Source of the DNA: Mycobacterium sp. Aquia_213
GTDB taxonomy: Bacteria; Actinomycetota; Actinomycetes; Mycobacteriales; Mycobacteriaceae
Direction of reading: 5' to 3'
DNA length: 64,000 nt
Assembly (NCBI RefSeq): GCF_026625985.1
Contig: NZ_CP113116.1
Coordinates: 3,596,001 to 3,660,000 of the forward strand
Shown here: positions 33,015 to 42,486 of the stretch, piece by piece
Numbering within the stretch: the first letter of the stretch is position 1
Layout of the letters: each line of letters begins with the position of its first letter
The notes under the pieces: generated by a model
The model's database searches: none
Told to the model about the DNA's origin: nothing
The model's input: the letters and a program-made list of their open reading frames with translations, nothing else
Translations under genes and position numbers: made by a program

Positions 33015-34844
33015 GTGGTGACGGAGTCATTCGGACATTACGAGTTGCGTGAGCTGCTGGGCCGCGGTGGGATGGGGCAGGTTTTTCGTGCCTACGACAC
33101 CAGCACGGACCGGGTCGTCGCGCTCAAGGTGCTGCCCGCACATCTGGCGGACGACGACGAGTTTCAGCAACGCTTCCGGCGTGAGGCACGCATCGCGGCG
33201 AGCCTGAGCGACCCGCACATGGTGCCGATCCACAGCTATGGCGAGATCGACGGCCGGCTGTATGTCGATATGCGGCTGATCGAGGGTCGCGACCTGTTGG
33301 CCTATATCGCCGAAAGCGGCGGCCGGCTCAGCCCCGAGCGGGCCGTCGCGGTGGTCGAACAGGTTGCCGCAGCACTGGATACGGCCCACGAGGTCGGGCT
33401 GATCCACCGCGACATCAAACCGTCCAACATCTTGGTGTCCGCCCGCGATTTCGTCTACCTGATCGACTTCGGCCTCGCCCGTACCGCCGCCGACACCGCG
33501 CTCACCCAAGACGGGCACACGATGGGCACGATGGCCTACATGGCCCCCGAGCGCTTCCGGGGCATGACCGATCATCGTGCGGATGTGTATGCGCTGGCTT
33601 GCGTGCTCTACGAATGCCTGACCGGGCACCTGCCCTACCCGGGCGACACCTTTGAAGAACAGCTCAACGCGCATCTGAACACCCCGCCGCCGCACGCCTC
33701 ATTCACCACGCCCGGCGTCCCGCCTGCCCTCGACGACGTGGTCGCCCGCGGCATGGCAAAGGATGTCAACTACCGCTACCAGACGGCCATCGAGTTCGCG
33801 GAAGCCGCCAAAGCCGCACTGGCAGGCCACGGCAGCGCCGCACCGCCCAGCCCGCCACCACCGCCGTACCCGCCAACGGCGGCCACCCCGCCACCACCGC
33901 CGCACCCAGCCGCGACCCCACAGCCGCCGGCACCGGGACCCAACCCGACGGCCTATCCGCCACAACAACCACCGCAAAAATCGAACAAGACCCTGATCGT
34001 GGGCATCGTCGCCGCATCGATCTTCACCCTTGCGATGGTGACGATCCTGGTGGTGTCCCTGGTGGCGAACGGCGATTCCCCCTCGAACAACGCGACGTCC
34101 AGCACCGCGCCGCACCCCCGGACCCCCAAACAGGGGCCCGCCTTCGGCGCACCGGGAGCGCCGACGACCTCGGCCAACCCGAACGCGAATGCCGCGCCGC
34201 CGTTGCCGGCATTTGCTCCGCCGCCCGACCTGGGCGCCAACTGCCAGTACATGGCCGTGCCCGCCGACTCGCCGGATGCGTCCCCCAAGCCCGTCAACCC
34301 GCCCCCGTCCGGCCGGGTATCCACCAGTCCCGCACAGATTCTGGCCACCATTTCCACCAATTTCGGCGTCATCCGCCTGCAGCTCGACAACGCCAAGTCC
34401 CCCTGCACGGTGAACAGCTTCACCAGCCTTGCCCGGCAACAATTCTTCGACAACACCACATGCGGCCGACTGACCAACAACACGGAAAGTGTGTCGCTGC
34501 TGTGTGGTGGCCCCGACAAGGATGGCAACGGTGGCCCCGGCTACGAATTCGCCGACGAGTACCCCACCAACCAATACCCTCCGGGCGATCCGGCGCTCAG
34601 GGCGACGGTGGTGTACCCACGTGGGACCGTGATCATGGCCACCAACGACCCCAACACCAATGGCAGCCAATTCGTCTTCTTCATGCGGGATGCCGAGGCA
34701 CTGCCGGCATTCACCGTGCTCGGCACCATCGACGAGGCCGGCCTCGCGGTCCTCGACAAGATCACCGCGGCCGGAGTCGCCGGCAACCGGCAAACCGGCC
34801 TGCCCGCCTCACCGGTCACGCTCGATTCGGTAAAGCTCGGCTAA
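33015..34844 (+). CDS. receptor Ser/Thr kinase with extracytoplasmic cyclophilin domain (copy 1)
   Basis: This 609-residue protein has a PknE/PknH-like kinase domain (~8-270) with glycine loop GRGGMGQVF, Lys38, HRDIKPSN (131-138), DFG (151-153) and APE-type motif MAPERF. A Pro-rich linker (277-322) and one transmembrane helix (~327-350) follow, then a PpiB-like region from PPLPAF...GANCQY to the end (cyclophilin ~440-605). Against PpiB the catalytic Arg is kept (R485), the Gln is Leu (L496) and the second Phe of SQFF is Val (V554). All kinase catalytic residues are present. GTG 33015 matches copy 2 at the protein level and in -10 spacing. Confidence 0.93.
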   Translation: MVTESFGHYELRELLGRGGMGQVFRAYDTSTDRVVALKVLPAHLADDDEFQQRFRREARIAASLSDPHMVPIHSYGEIDGRLYVDMRLIEGRDLLAYIAESGGRLSPERAVAVVEQVAAALDTAHEVGLIHRDIKPSNILVSARDFVYLIDFGLARTAADTALTQDGHTMGTMAYMAPERFRGMTDHRADVYALACVLYECLTGHLPYPGDTFEEQLNAHLNTPPPHASFTTPGVPPALDDVVARGMAKDVNYRYQTAIEFAEAAKAALAGHGSAAPPSPPPPPYPPTAATPPPPPHPAATPQPPAPGPNPTAYPPQQPPQKSNKTLIVGIVAASIFTLAMVTILVVSLVANGDSPSNNATSSTAPHPRTPKQGPAFGAPGAPTTSANPNANAAPPLPAFAPPPDLGANCQYMAVPADSPDASPKPVNPPPSGRVSTSPAQILATISTNFGVIRLQLDNAKSPCTVNSFTSLARQQFFDNTTCGRLTNNTESVSLLCGGPDKDGNGGPGYEFADEYPTNQYPPGDPALRATVVYPRGTVIMATNDPNTNGSQFVFFMRDAEALPAFTVLGTIDEAGLAVLDKITAAGVAGNRQTGLPASPVTLDSVKLG

Positions 34845-34872
34845 CAAGAAACCCGTAACGCACCGAACGGCT

Positions 34873-34878
34873 TATGGT
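34873..34878 (+). promoter_or_regulatory. -10 element of kinase 2, leaderless-type start
   Basis: TATGGT at 34873-34878 is followed by 6 bp and then GTG at 34885, the same arrangement as for copy 1. A separate promoter in the 40-bp gap between the two genes suggests that copy 2 can be expressed on its own. Confidence 0.6.
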
Positions 34879-34884
34879 CGTTGG

Positions 34885-36621
34885 GTGTCGACGGAGGTAT
34901 TCGGGCATTACGAACTACAGGGCCTGTTGGGGCGGGGCGGCATGGGGCAGGTGTTCCGTGCTCATGACACCGTCACCGACCGTGTGGTTGCGCTCAAGGT
35001 GTTGCCCGCGCATCTAGCGGAAGACGACGAATTTCAGCAACGGTTCCGGCGTGAGGCACGCATTGCCGCAAGCCTGAGCGACCCGCACATGGTGCCCATT
35101 CACAGCTATGGCGAGATCGACGGCCGGCTCTACGTCGACATGCGGTTGGTCGAGGGTCGCGACCTGGTGCACTACATCGCCGAAAACGGCGGCCGGCTCA
35201 GCCCCGAAAAGGCCGTCGCGGTGGTGGAACAGGTTGCGGCAGCACTGGATACGGCCCACGAGGTCGGGTTGATCCACCGCGACATCAAACCGTCCAACAT
35301 CCTGGTATCCGCCCGCGATTTCGTCTACCTGATCGATTTCGGGCTCGCGCGGACCGCCGCCGACACCGTGCTGACACACACCGGCCACACGATGGGCACG
35401 ATGGCCTACATGGCACCGGAGCGATTCCGGGGCATGACCGATCAGCGCGCCGACGTGTATGCGCTGGCCTGCGTGCTCTACGAGTGCCTGACCGGACGCC
35501 TGCCCTACTCCGGCGACAGCATGGAAGAACAGCTCAACGGGCATCTCAACATCGCGCCGCCGCGACCGTCTGCAGCCTCGGCCGACGTATCGCAGGCGCT
35601 TGACGCGGTGGTCGCCCGCGGCATGGCAAAGGATGTCGACCAGCGCTTCCAAACCGCCGTCGATCTGGCGCAGGCGGCCCGGGCGGCATTGACCAGCCCG
35701 ACCGATACCGCGGCGTGGAGCCCGCCGCCGACTCAACCGCCTGCACCCACACCTCCTTCACCCCAAGCGCCCGCGCCCCGGCCCAAGCCGACGAATTCCC
35801 GGCGGACAACCATCGCTATCGTCGGCGGGTCCGTCGTGGTGCTGGCCGCGGTGGTAGCGCTGGTGATCGTCCTGGTGACCCACAGCGGCAGTGGATCCTC
35901 AACGGCCACAACGAGTACGGCGGTGAGATTTCCGGTGCACACCAAGGCGCCCCGCCCCGGAACCGCACCGGGGGCGCCGGTGCCGGCGTTGCCGGCCTTT
36001 GCTCCGCCACCCGACCTCGGTGCCAACTGCCAGTACCCGGCGACGCAGGATCAGGCACTCAAGCCCGCCAACCCGCCGCCAACGGGGCGGGTGTCCACCG
36101 ATCCGCCCGTGATCAGGGCCACCATCTCCACCAACGTCGGCGACATCGGCATCGCACTCGACAATGCCAAGGCCCCGTGCACGGTGAACAGCTTCGTCAG
36201 CCTGGTAAAGCAGCAGTTCTTCGATGGCACCCAGTGCGGCAAACTGATCACCCAGTCCGACTTCGGACTCCTGCAGTGCGGCGGCCCGGAGAACGAGGGC
36301 AGTGGCGGACCCGGCTACCAGTACGCCGACGAATACCCCGTCAACCAGTTCCCCCCGAATGGCCCCGGGCTCAAACAGCCCGTCCTATATCCGCGCGGCA
36401 CCTTGACGATGGCCAACGGCCTCGCACCCGACACCAACCAGAGCCAATTCAATATGTTCTACAAGGACAGCGTGTCGGAGCCGACCTTCACGATCTTCGG
36501 CACGGTCGATGAGGCGGGCCTGGAGACGATCGACAAGATCGTCACGGCGGGCGTTCTCGGCAACACCGACGATGGCCTTCCCGCCAAGCCGGTCACGATC
36601 ACCGCGGTGCGGCTCAGTTGA
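34885..36621 (+). CDS. receptor Ser/Thr kinase with extracytoplasmic cyclophilin domain (copy 2)
   Basis: This 578-residue tandem paralogue of the preceding gene has a kinase domain nearly identical to copy 1 (Lys38, HRDIKPSN 131-138, DFG 151-153). The linker is shorter and less proline-dense (~278-305), with a transmembrane helix at ~309-332 and a cyclophilin domain (~410-575). Against PpiB the catalytic Arg is Lys (K453), the Gln is kept (Q464) and the second Phe of SQFF is Asn (N523). The extracytoplasmic cysteines are conserved. Intracellular kinase activity looks intact. Isomerase activity is doubtful, so the cyclophilin fold may act as a ligand-sensing module. Confidence 0.93.
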   Translation: MSTEVFGHYELQGLLGRGGMGQVFRAHDTVTDRVVALKVLPAHLAEDDEFQQRFRREARIAASLSDPHMVPIHSYGEIDGRLYVDMRLVEGRDLVHYIAENGGRLSPEKAVAVVEQVAAALDTAHEVGLIHRDIKPSNILVSARDFVYLIDFGLARTAADTVLTHTGHTMGTMAYMAPERFRGMTDQRADVYALACVLYECLTGRLPYSGDSMEEQLNGHLNIAPPRPSAASADVSQALDAVVARGMAKDVDQRFQTAVDLAQAARAALTSPTDTAAWSPPPTQPPAPTPPSPQAPAPRPKPTNSRRTTIAIVGGSVVVLAAVVALVIVLVTHSGSGSSTATTSTAVRFPVHTKAPRPGTAPGAPVPALPAFAPPPDLGANCQYPATQDQALKPANPPPTGRVSTDPPVIRATISTNVGDIGIALDNAKAPCTVNSFVSLVKQQFFDGTQCGKLITQSDFGLLQCGGPENEGSGGPGYQYADEYPVNQFPPNGPGLKQPVLYPRGTLTMANGLAPDTNQSQFNMFYKDSVSEPTFTIFGTVDEAGLETIDKIVTAGVLGNTDDGLPAKPVTITAVRLS

Positions 36622-36624
36622 AGC

Positions 36625-38994
36625 CTATGCGGCAGACGTGACGCGGTAGACGTCGTACACGCCTTCGACATTGCGCACGACATTGAGCAGATGGCCGAGA
36701 TGCTTGGGGTCGCCCATCTCAAAGGTGAAGCGGCTGATCGCAACTCGGTCACCTGAGGTGGTGACCGACGCCGAGAGGATGTTCACCTTCTCGTCGGCGA
36801 GCACCCGCGTGACGTCGGACAGCAGCCGGTGCCGGTCGAGTGCCTCGACCTGAATGGCCACCAGGAACACCGACGACGGCGACGGCGCCCAGAGCACCTC
36901 GATGATGCGCTCGGCCTGCTGCTGCAGCGACGCGGCGTTGGTGCAGTCGGTGCGGTGCACGCTGACGCCGCCGCCGCGGGTGACGAAGCCCATGATCTGG
37001 TCGCCGGGCACCGGCGTGCAGCATTTCGCCAGCTTGCTCAGCACGCCGGGAGCGCCGGGGACCGACACTCCGACGTCGTCGGTGCTGCGCGGGCGACGCA
37101 ACATCGTTGTGGGCGTAGACCTCTCGGCGAGGTCTTCTTCGGCCTGGTCGATACCACCGAGCTCGGCCAGCAGCCGTTGCACGACGTGGCGCGCCGACAC
37201 GTGCCCCTCACCGATCGCGGTGTACATCCCGGACACGTCGGTGTAGTGCAGCTCGCGGGCCACCGCCGCCATGGACTCACCATTGACCAAGCGCTGCAAC
37301 GGAAGTCCGCCGCGGCGGACTTCGCGAGCCATCGCCTCTTTGCCGGTCTCCAGCGCCTCCTCACGGCGCTCCTTGGCGAACCATTGCCGGATCTTCGCCT
37401 TGGCCCGTGGCGAAACCACGAACTGCTGCCAGTCGCGCGACGGTCCGGCGTTGGGCGCCTTGGAGGTGAAAACCTCTACGACTTCCCCATTTTCGAGCTT
37501 GCGCTCCAGCGCAACCAGTCGCCCGTTGACCCGGGCGCCGATGCAGCGGTGGCCGACCTCGGTGTGCACCGCGTAGGCGAAGTCCACCGGCGTCGACCCG
37601 GTAGCCAGGGTGACGACATCCCCCTTGGGGGTGAACACGAATATCTCTTGCACCGCAAGGTCGTAACGCAACGACTCCAGGAACTCGCCCGGATCGGCGG
37701 CCTCACGTTGCCAGTCGAGCAGCTGCCGCATCCAGGCCATGTCGTCGATCTCGGTGGCGGCGTGCTGATGCACAACGCCGTTGCGGCCCTTGGTTTCCTT
37801 GTAGCGCCAGTGCGCCGCAATGCCGAATTCGGCGGTGCGGTGCATGTCGCTGGTACGGATCTGCACTTCCAGCGGCTTGCCTTCGGGACCCACCACGGTG
37901 GTGTGCAGTGATTGGTAGACACCGAATCTGGGCTGGGCGATGTAATCCTTGAACCGCCCCGCCATCGGCTGCCACAACGAGTGCACCACGCCCACAGCGG
38001 CATAGCAGTCCCGGATCTCGTCGCACAGGATGCGGATGCCGACCAGGTCGTGGATGTCGTCGAAGTCGCGGCCCTTGACGATCATCTTTTGGTAGATCGA
38101 CCAGTAGTGCTTGGGGCGGCCCTCCACTGTCGCTTTGATTTTCGACGCATTGAGGGTGTTGACGATCTCGGCGCGGACCTTGGCCAGGTAGGTGTCCCGG
38201 GACGGCGCGCGTCCGGCAACCAGGCGAACGATCTCCTCGTATTTCTTGGGGTGCAGGATCGCGAACGACAGGTCTTCCAGCTCCCACTTGACGCTGGCCA
38301 TCCCCAGCCGATGCGCCAGGGGCGCAATGACTTCCAACGTCTCGCGGGCTTTGCGCGCCTGCTTTTCCGGCGGCAGGAAGCGCATGGTCCGCATGTTGTG
38401 CAGCCGGTCGGCCACCTTGATCACCAGCACCCGCGGGTCGCGCGCCATCGCGGTGATCATCTTGCGAATGGTCTCGCCTTCGGCGGCGTTGCCCAGCTCG
38501 ACGCGGTCCAGCTTGGTCACCCCGTCGACGAGATGGCCTACCTCTTCGCCGAATTCCTCACTCAACGCCTCCAGCGTGTACCCGGTGTCCTCGACGGTGT
38601 CGTGTAGCAGCGCGGCCACCAAAGTGGTGGTATCCATACCCAATTCGGCGAGAATGTTGGCGACCGCGAGCGGATGGGTGATGTAGGGATCACCGGAATG
38701 CCGCAATTGAGTCGCGTGCCGCTCGTCGGCGACCTCGAACGCCCGGTTGAGCATAGAGAAGTTCGCCTTGGGATAGATCTCCCGGTGCACCGCCACCAGC
38801 GGCTCGAGCACGGGATTGAACGCGCTGCGCTGGGCGGTCATCCGCCGGGCCAGCCGGGCCCGGACCCGACGAGACGCGCTGCTGGGGGTCTTCAGAGTTT
38901 CGGTCGGTGGCTCCGGGGTGCCCGCCACGTCGATGGGCGGTAGCGAGTCCGTGGGCGGCACAACGGCTTGCGCCGTGCTTTGCTCATCCGCCAC
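36625..38994 (-). CDS. relA: bifunctional (p)ppGpp synthetase/hydrolase RelA
   Basis: This 789-residue long RSH protein has an HD hydrolase domain (HATQLRHSGDPYITHPLAVA, LLHDTVEDT, KVADRLHNMRT), a synthetase domain (KHYWSIYQKM...RDFDDIHDLVGIRILCDE), TGS, and a C-terminal ACT domain ending SRFTFEMGDPKHLGHLL. It makes and degrades (p)ppGpp in the stringent response. The start at GTG 38994 is preferred because GGAGGT lies just upstream with good spacing and the protein then begins like M. tuberculosis RelA. A GTG at 39003 sits on that ribosome site. Confidence 0.97.
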   Translation of the reverse strand: MADEQSTAQAVVPPTDSLPPIDVAGTPEPPTETLKTPSSASRRVRARLARRMTAQRSAFNPVLEPLVAVHREIYPKANFSMLNRAFEVADERHATQLRHSGDPYITHPLAVANILAELGMDTTTLVAALLHDTVEDTGYTLEALSEEFGEEVGHLVDGVTKLDRVELGNAAEGETIRKMITAMARDPRVLVIKVADRLHNMRTMRFLPPEKQARKARETLEVIAPLAHRLGMASVKWELEDLSFAILHPKKYEEIVRLVAGRAPSRDTYLAKVRAEIVNTLNASKIKATVEGRPKHYWSIYQKMIVKGRDFDDIHDLVGIRILCDEIRDCYAAVGVVHSLWQPMAGRFKDYIAQPRFGVYQSLHTTVVGPEGKPLEVQIRTSDMHRTAEFGIAAHWRYKETKGRNGVVHQHAATEIDDMAWMRQLLDWQREAADPGEFLESLRYDLAVQEIFVFTPKGDVVTLATGSTPVDFAYAVHTEVGHRCIGARVNGRLVALERKLENGEVVEVFTSKAPNAGPSRDWQQFVVSPRAKAKIRQWFAKERREEALETGKEAMAREVRRGGLPLQRLVNGESMAAVARELHYTDVSGMYTAIGEGHVSARHVVQRLLAELGGIDQAEEDLAERSTPTTMLRRPRSTDDVGVSVPGAPGVLSKLAKCCTPVPGDQIMGFVTRGGGVSVHRTDCTNAASLQQQAERIIEVLWAPSPSSVFLVAIQVEALDRHRLLSDVTRVLADEKVNILSASVTTSGDRVAISRFTFEMGDPKHLGHLLNVVRNVEGVYDVYRVTSAA

Positions 38995-39025
38995 GTTGGT
39001 CACCTCCGACCTCGAGGATATCCCC

Positions 39026-39568
39026 TCAGACGCGGCTCAAGGCGTCTACCGCCAAAGGCGCTACCGCCTGCCGACCACCCAGCGCGGTGATTTCCACCAG
39101 CACCGCCGCGCCGATCACGTTGGCTCGGGCACGCCCGAGTAAGCGGTTGGCCGCCCCGAGAGTGCCGCCGGTGGCCAGCACGTCGTCGATGATCATGATG
39201 CTGGTGCCGCGCAAGTCCAGACCGTCGGCGGGAATCTCGATCGCCGCGGGACCGTACTCCCGGTCGTATTTCTCATGGAGCACCGGCGGCGGCAGCTTGC
39301 CCTCCTTGCGGATGGACAGCACGCCGGTGCCGAGCCGGGCGGCGACGGCAGCGGCCACCAGGGACCCCCGTGATTCGATGCCGGCCACCAGATCGGCGCC
39401 GCGGGAGATGTCGGCCAGCGCGTCGATCACCGCGTTCATCGCCGTCCGGTCGGCGAAGAGCGGGGTGAGGTCCTTGAACTGGACTCCCCGCTTCGGAAAG
39501 TTGGCAACGTCGCGGGTCAACGACGCGATGAGGTCGGCCAAAGCCGCGTCCTCGCGAATATCCGTCAC
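39026..39568 (-). CDS. apt: adenine phosphoribosyltransferase
   Basis: This 180-residue enzyme converts adenine and PRPP to AMP. The PRPP-binding motif IMIIDDVLATGGTLGA is intact, as is the adenine-binding start VANFPKRGVQFKDLTPLF. I use GTG 39568, whose GTGA overlaps the upstream lipoprotein stop by 4 bp, indicating translational coupling; ATG 39583 or 39598 are alternatives. It lies between relA and the lipoprotein gene, linking purine salvage with stringent response genes as in M. tuberculosis. Confidence 0.93.
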   Translation of the reverse strand: MTDIREDAALADLIASLTRDVANFPKRGVQFKDLTPLFADRTAMNAVIDALADISRGADLVAGIESRGSLVAAAVAARLGTGVLSIRKEGKLPPPVLHEKYDREYGPAAIEIPADGLDLRGTSIMIIDDVLATGGTLGAANRLLGRARANVIGAAVLVEITALGGRQAVAPLAVDALSRV

Positions 39569-41214
39569 TGCATCAAAGCCCATCGGTCCATGTTCCAACC
39601 CGCGCCCCAGCGGGTCGGATTCGCGCTGACTGCGTACATCTTTTTCGACATCAGCAACGTGCGCTGCTGGCGATATAGGGGCAACGTCGGCATATCTCCC
39701 CAGAGTACCGGCGCACCCTCGGCAAGCAGCCGAACGCGCTCGGCCGGGTCGCCGGACACCGCGAGCGCACCGATTATGCCGTCGACCTGCGGATTCGCAT
39801 AGGCGGACAAGTTGTTGCCGTTGCCGCTGTGCAAGTCGTAGGCGTCCATCGACGACGATCCGGTGGACCCGCTGCCGCCGGCGCCACCGGTGCTGGCCAG
39901 CAGGACATCGATTTTTCCGTCCTTGAGCGCCTGGGGTCCGGAGGTGTCCAGTGTGACGTTGGAGACATTAATTCCGGCCGCGGTGCACGACTTCGTAATG
40001 GTCCCGACGGTGACCGCAAGCCGGGCGTTGGGGCCCTGGTAGCCGATCCGCACCGCCAGCGGTGCACCGCCCAGCGCGGCGCGGGCAGCGACGGGGTCCG
40101 CCTTGTTGAACGGGCCGGCCTCGGCGGCACCGTCGGCCTGCGCAACGGCATCCTCGGAGACCGGAGACAAGCGCGAGTTGGCGATCGCGACCCCGGCGTC
40201 GTGCGCGATCACATCGCGGGGGGTGCACAGCGCGAACGCGCGGCGGGCGTTGGCCTGCGCCAGCGGTCCCTGCGGGGCGAAGATCAGCTGCTCGATGCCC
40301 GCCGCCGCCACATCGGTGCGGTCGTAATTGTCCGGTGTGGCCAGCGTTCCTGACGACCCGGCCGCGACGTCCACGACGTCCACGCTGCGGTTGTTGACCC
40401 GGTCCTGGATGTCGGGGGCCTGCGGCGACACCGTGATCCGCTTGGTGATCGCCTTGGGACCCCACCACCGGTCGTTGGCGACGAGCACCACGGCGCCGTC
40501 GTCGAGAACGGATTCGATCTTGTAGGGTCCCGACGACGGGAAGCGCTTGAGGATCTCGTCGTGTTTGAGACCGGGCTTGAGGTCCCAGGTGGTGTTCCAC
40601 AACTGCGCGATCTGCGCGACCGACGACGCGTTATTGCTGAGCAGCGTCGCGGTCACGTCGATATTCAGCTGATCGGCGATGACGTGCGACGGCATCATCG
40701 TGGTCGCGGCGAACAGCTGGGTGTAGTCGACGACGCCGCGGTCCGGGATGAACGACACCCGCGCCTTCTTCTGCCCCGGTATGCAATCGATGTTGGCGAT
40801 GTCGACATAGCCGGCCTGGGTGGCGGCGTCGAATCCGGGAAACCGGCCCGACTGGGCAGCCCAGGCGAGCACCAGGTCGTCGCAGGTCAACGGCTTGCCG
40901 TCGGAGTAGACCGCGTTGTCGGCGATCTGGTAGTCGAGCACCAGCGGCGAACCACCTACCACCGAGACGGAGCCGAAGTCGTGGTCGGCGACGACCTGTC
41001 CGTCGGGGCCGTGATAGCCGAACCCGGTCAGCGTGCGGGCGAACGCCTGCGCTCCGGCCGACGCGAACCCGACCGTGGTGTTGGCGTTGTAGCTGCTCAG
41101 CGGGCCGTCGACGACGTAGTCGATCTGCGAGGCGGCGCTACCGGAACATCCCGTCAGCGCGACCACGACGGCGAGCGGCGCGGTCAGGGCAACGGCCGCG
41201 GCCCGCCTGAGCAT
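39565..41214 (-). CDS. extracellular solute-binding lipoprotein, family 5 (Rv2585c-like)
   Basis: This 549-residue lipoprotein has a signal peptide with lipobox LTGC (VVALTGCSGS), followed by an oligopeptide-binding type (SBP_bac_5) domain with motifs DGKPLTCDDLVLAW and FPSSGPYKIESV. It lies 5 bp past secF, in the yajC-secD-secF-lipoprotein-apt-relA order. No permease genes are adjacent, so it is an orphan binding protein or has adopted another role. Confidence 0.88.
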   Translation of the reverse strand: MLRRAAAVALTAPLAVVVALTGCSGSAASQIDYVVDGPLSSYNANTTVGFASAGAQAFARTLTGFGYHGPDGQVVADHDFGSVSVVGGSPLVLDYQIADNAVYSDGKPLTCDDLVLAWAAQSGRFPGFDAATQAGYVDIANIDCIPGQKKARVSFIPDRGVVDYTQLFAATTMMPSHVIADQLNIDVTATLLSNNASSVAQIAQLWNTTWDLKPGLKHDEILKRFPSSGPYKIESVLDDGAVVLVANDRWWGPKAITKRITVSPQAPDIQDRVNNRSVDVVDVAAGSSGTLATPDNYDRTDVAAAGIEQLIFAPQGPLAQANARRAFALCTPRDVIAHDAGVAIANSRLSPVSEDAVAQADGAAEAGPFNKADPVAARAALGGAPLAVRIGYQGPNARLAVTVGTITKSCTAAGINVSNVTLDTSGPQALKDGKIDVLLASTGGAGGSGSTGSSSMDAYDLHSGNGNNLSAYANPQVDGIIGALAVSGDPAERVRLLAEGAPVLWGDMPTLPLYRQQRTLLMSKKMYAVSANPTRWGAGWNMDRWALMQ

Positions 41215-41219
41215 CGCGG

Positions 41220-42482
41220 CTACCGCCGACCGGCGTTTCGCTTGCCGCTCGGGCGTCGGGTACCGGTGGGTCGCACGGGCCGCGCACCCGGCGCCGGCTT
41301 GTTCGATGTGGGCTCGGCGGCCGCCGCCGTCGCCTTTTTGGTCTCCCGCGTGCTCTCCTGCGCGGTGTCAGATGCGTCGTCAGCGGAGCTCTCCGCCGGC
41401 TCCGGCGTTCCCGGCCTGCGTCGTTTGAGGACGCGGCGGGTGTGCGTTCGCACCAGGTCGGTGCGTTCGCGCAGCGTGACCAGCAGCGGGGTGGCGAAGA
41501 AGATCGACGAGTAGGTGCCGACCAGGATGCCGACCAGCTGCACCAGCGCCAGGTCCTTCAGCGTGCCGACGCCCAGCAACCACACCGCCACCACCATCAG
41601 CGCCAGCACCGGCAGCACCGAGATCAGGCTGGTGTTGATCGAGCGCATGAAGGTCTGGTTGATCGCCAGGTTGGCTTCCTCGGCGAAGGTGCGCCGGTTG
41701 GTGTGCTGGAAGTCTTTGGTGTTCTCTTCGACCTTGTCGAAGACGATGACGGTGTCGTACAGCGAGAACCCGAGGATGGTCAGCAGGCCGATCACCGTGG
41801 CCGGGCTGACCTCGAAGCCCACCAGCGAATACACGCCCGCGGTGACGGTCAGGTCGAAAACCATGGTCGTCAGCGCGGAGATGGACATGTAGCGCTCGTA
41901 GCGCACCATGATGTAGATGCTGACCAGCACCAGGAACACGCCCAGCGCCATCAGCGCCTTGTTGGTGATCTGGTCGCCCCAGGTCTCCGAGACAGCCGAG
42001 TCGCTGATGGCCGCCTTGTTCGGCTTACCGTCGGTGCCCTTCGGCTGGAACGCGTCGAACAGGGCGGTGCGCAGCTTCGAGGTCTGGTCGTTGGTCAACG
42101 TTTCCGAGCTGATCTGCACCGTTGCCGAGGCGCCGTTGCCGACGGTGACCACCGAAACCGGGTCGTGGCCCAACGTCCTCTTGAAGACGTCCTGCACCTG
42201 CGAGGTCTGGACGTTGCCGCGCGGGAACGAGACCGTGGTGCCGCCCTTGAAGTCGATCCCGAAGGTAAAGCCACGCACGATGATGGACAGGATCGCGATG
42301 GCGACGATCGCCCCGCTGATTCCGTACCACAACCGGCGCCGCCCGACGACCTCGAACGCACCGGTTCCGGTGTAGAGCCGCGAGAGAAAACTGTGCTGCG
42401 GGACCTGCACGGTGGAGTCCGACGTCAGCTCCACCGCACCGTCGCTGGCTTCGGTGAGTTCGGCCTTGCCTTTGGAGGTCAT
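41220..42482 (-). CDS. secF: protein-export membrane protein SecF
   Basis: This 420-residue SecF has six transmembrane segments in the usual pattern, with GIDFKGGTTVSF after the first, VSIYIMVRYERYMSISAL and the conserved FSLYDTVIVFDKVEEN...INQTFMRSINTSL block. The C-terminal ~80 residues are charged and variable. It begins 4 bp after the secD stop. SecDF uses the proton-motive force to finish Sec export. Confidence 0.96.
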   Translation of the reverse strand: MTSKGKAELTEASDGAVELTSDSTVQVPQHSFLSRLYTGTGAFEVVGRRRLWYGISGAIVAIAILSIIVRGFTFGIDFKGGTTVSFPRGNVQTSQVQDVFKRTLGHDPVSVVTVGNGASATVQISSETLTNDQTSKLRTALFDAFQPKGTDGKPNKAAISDSAVSETWGDQITNKALMALGVFLVLVSIYIMVRYERYMSISALTTMVFDLTVTAGVYSLVGFEVSPATVIGLLTILGFSLYDTVIVFDKVEENTKDFQHTNRRTFAEEANLAINQTFMRSINTSLISVLPVLALMVVAVWLLGVGTLKDLALVQLVGILVGTYSSIFFATPLLVTLRERTDLVRTHTRRVLKRRRPGTPEPAESSADDASDTAQESTRETKKATAAAAEPTSNKPAPGARPVRPTGTRRPSGKRNAGRR

Positions 42483-42486
42483 CGCG

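Noticed and set aside
33015..36621. Kinase-cyclophilin fusion as an assembly join of ppiB copies
   Set aside because: Two independent copies show the same architecture with diverged linkers, membrane helices and active sites, and ppiB itself is intact beside them.
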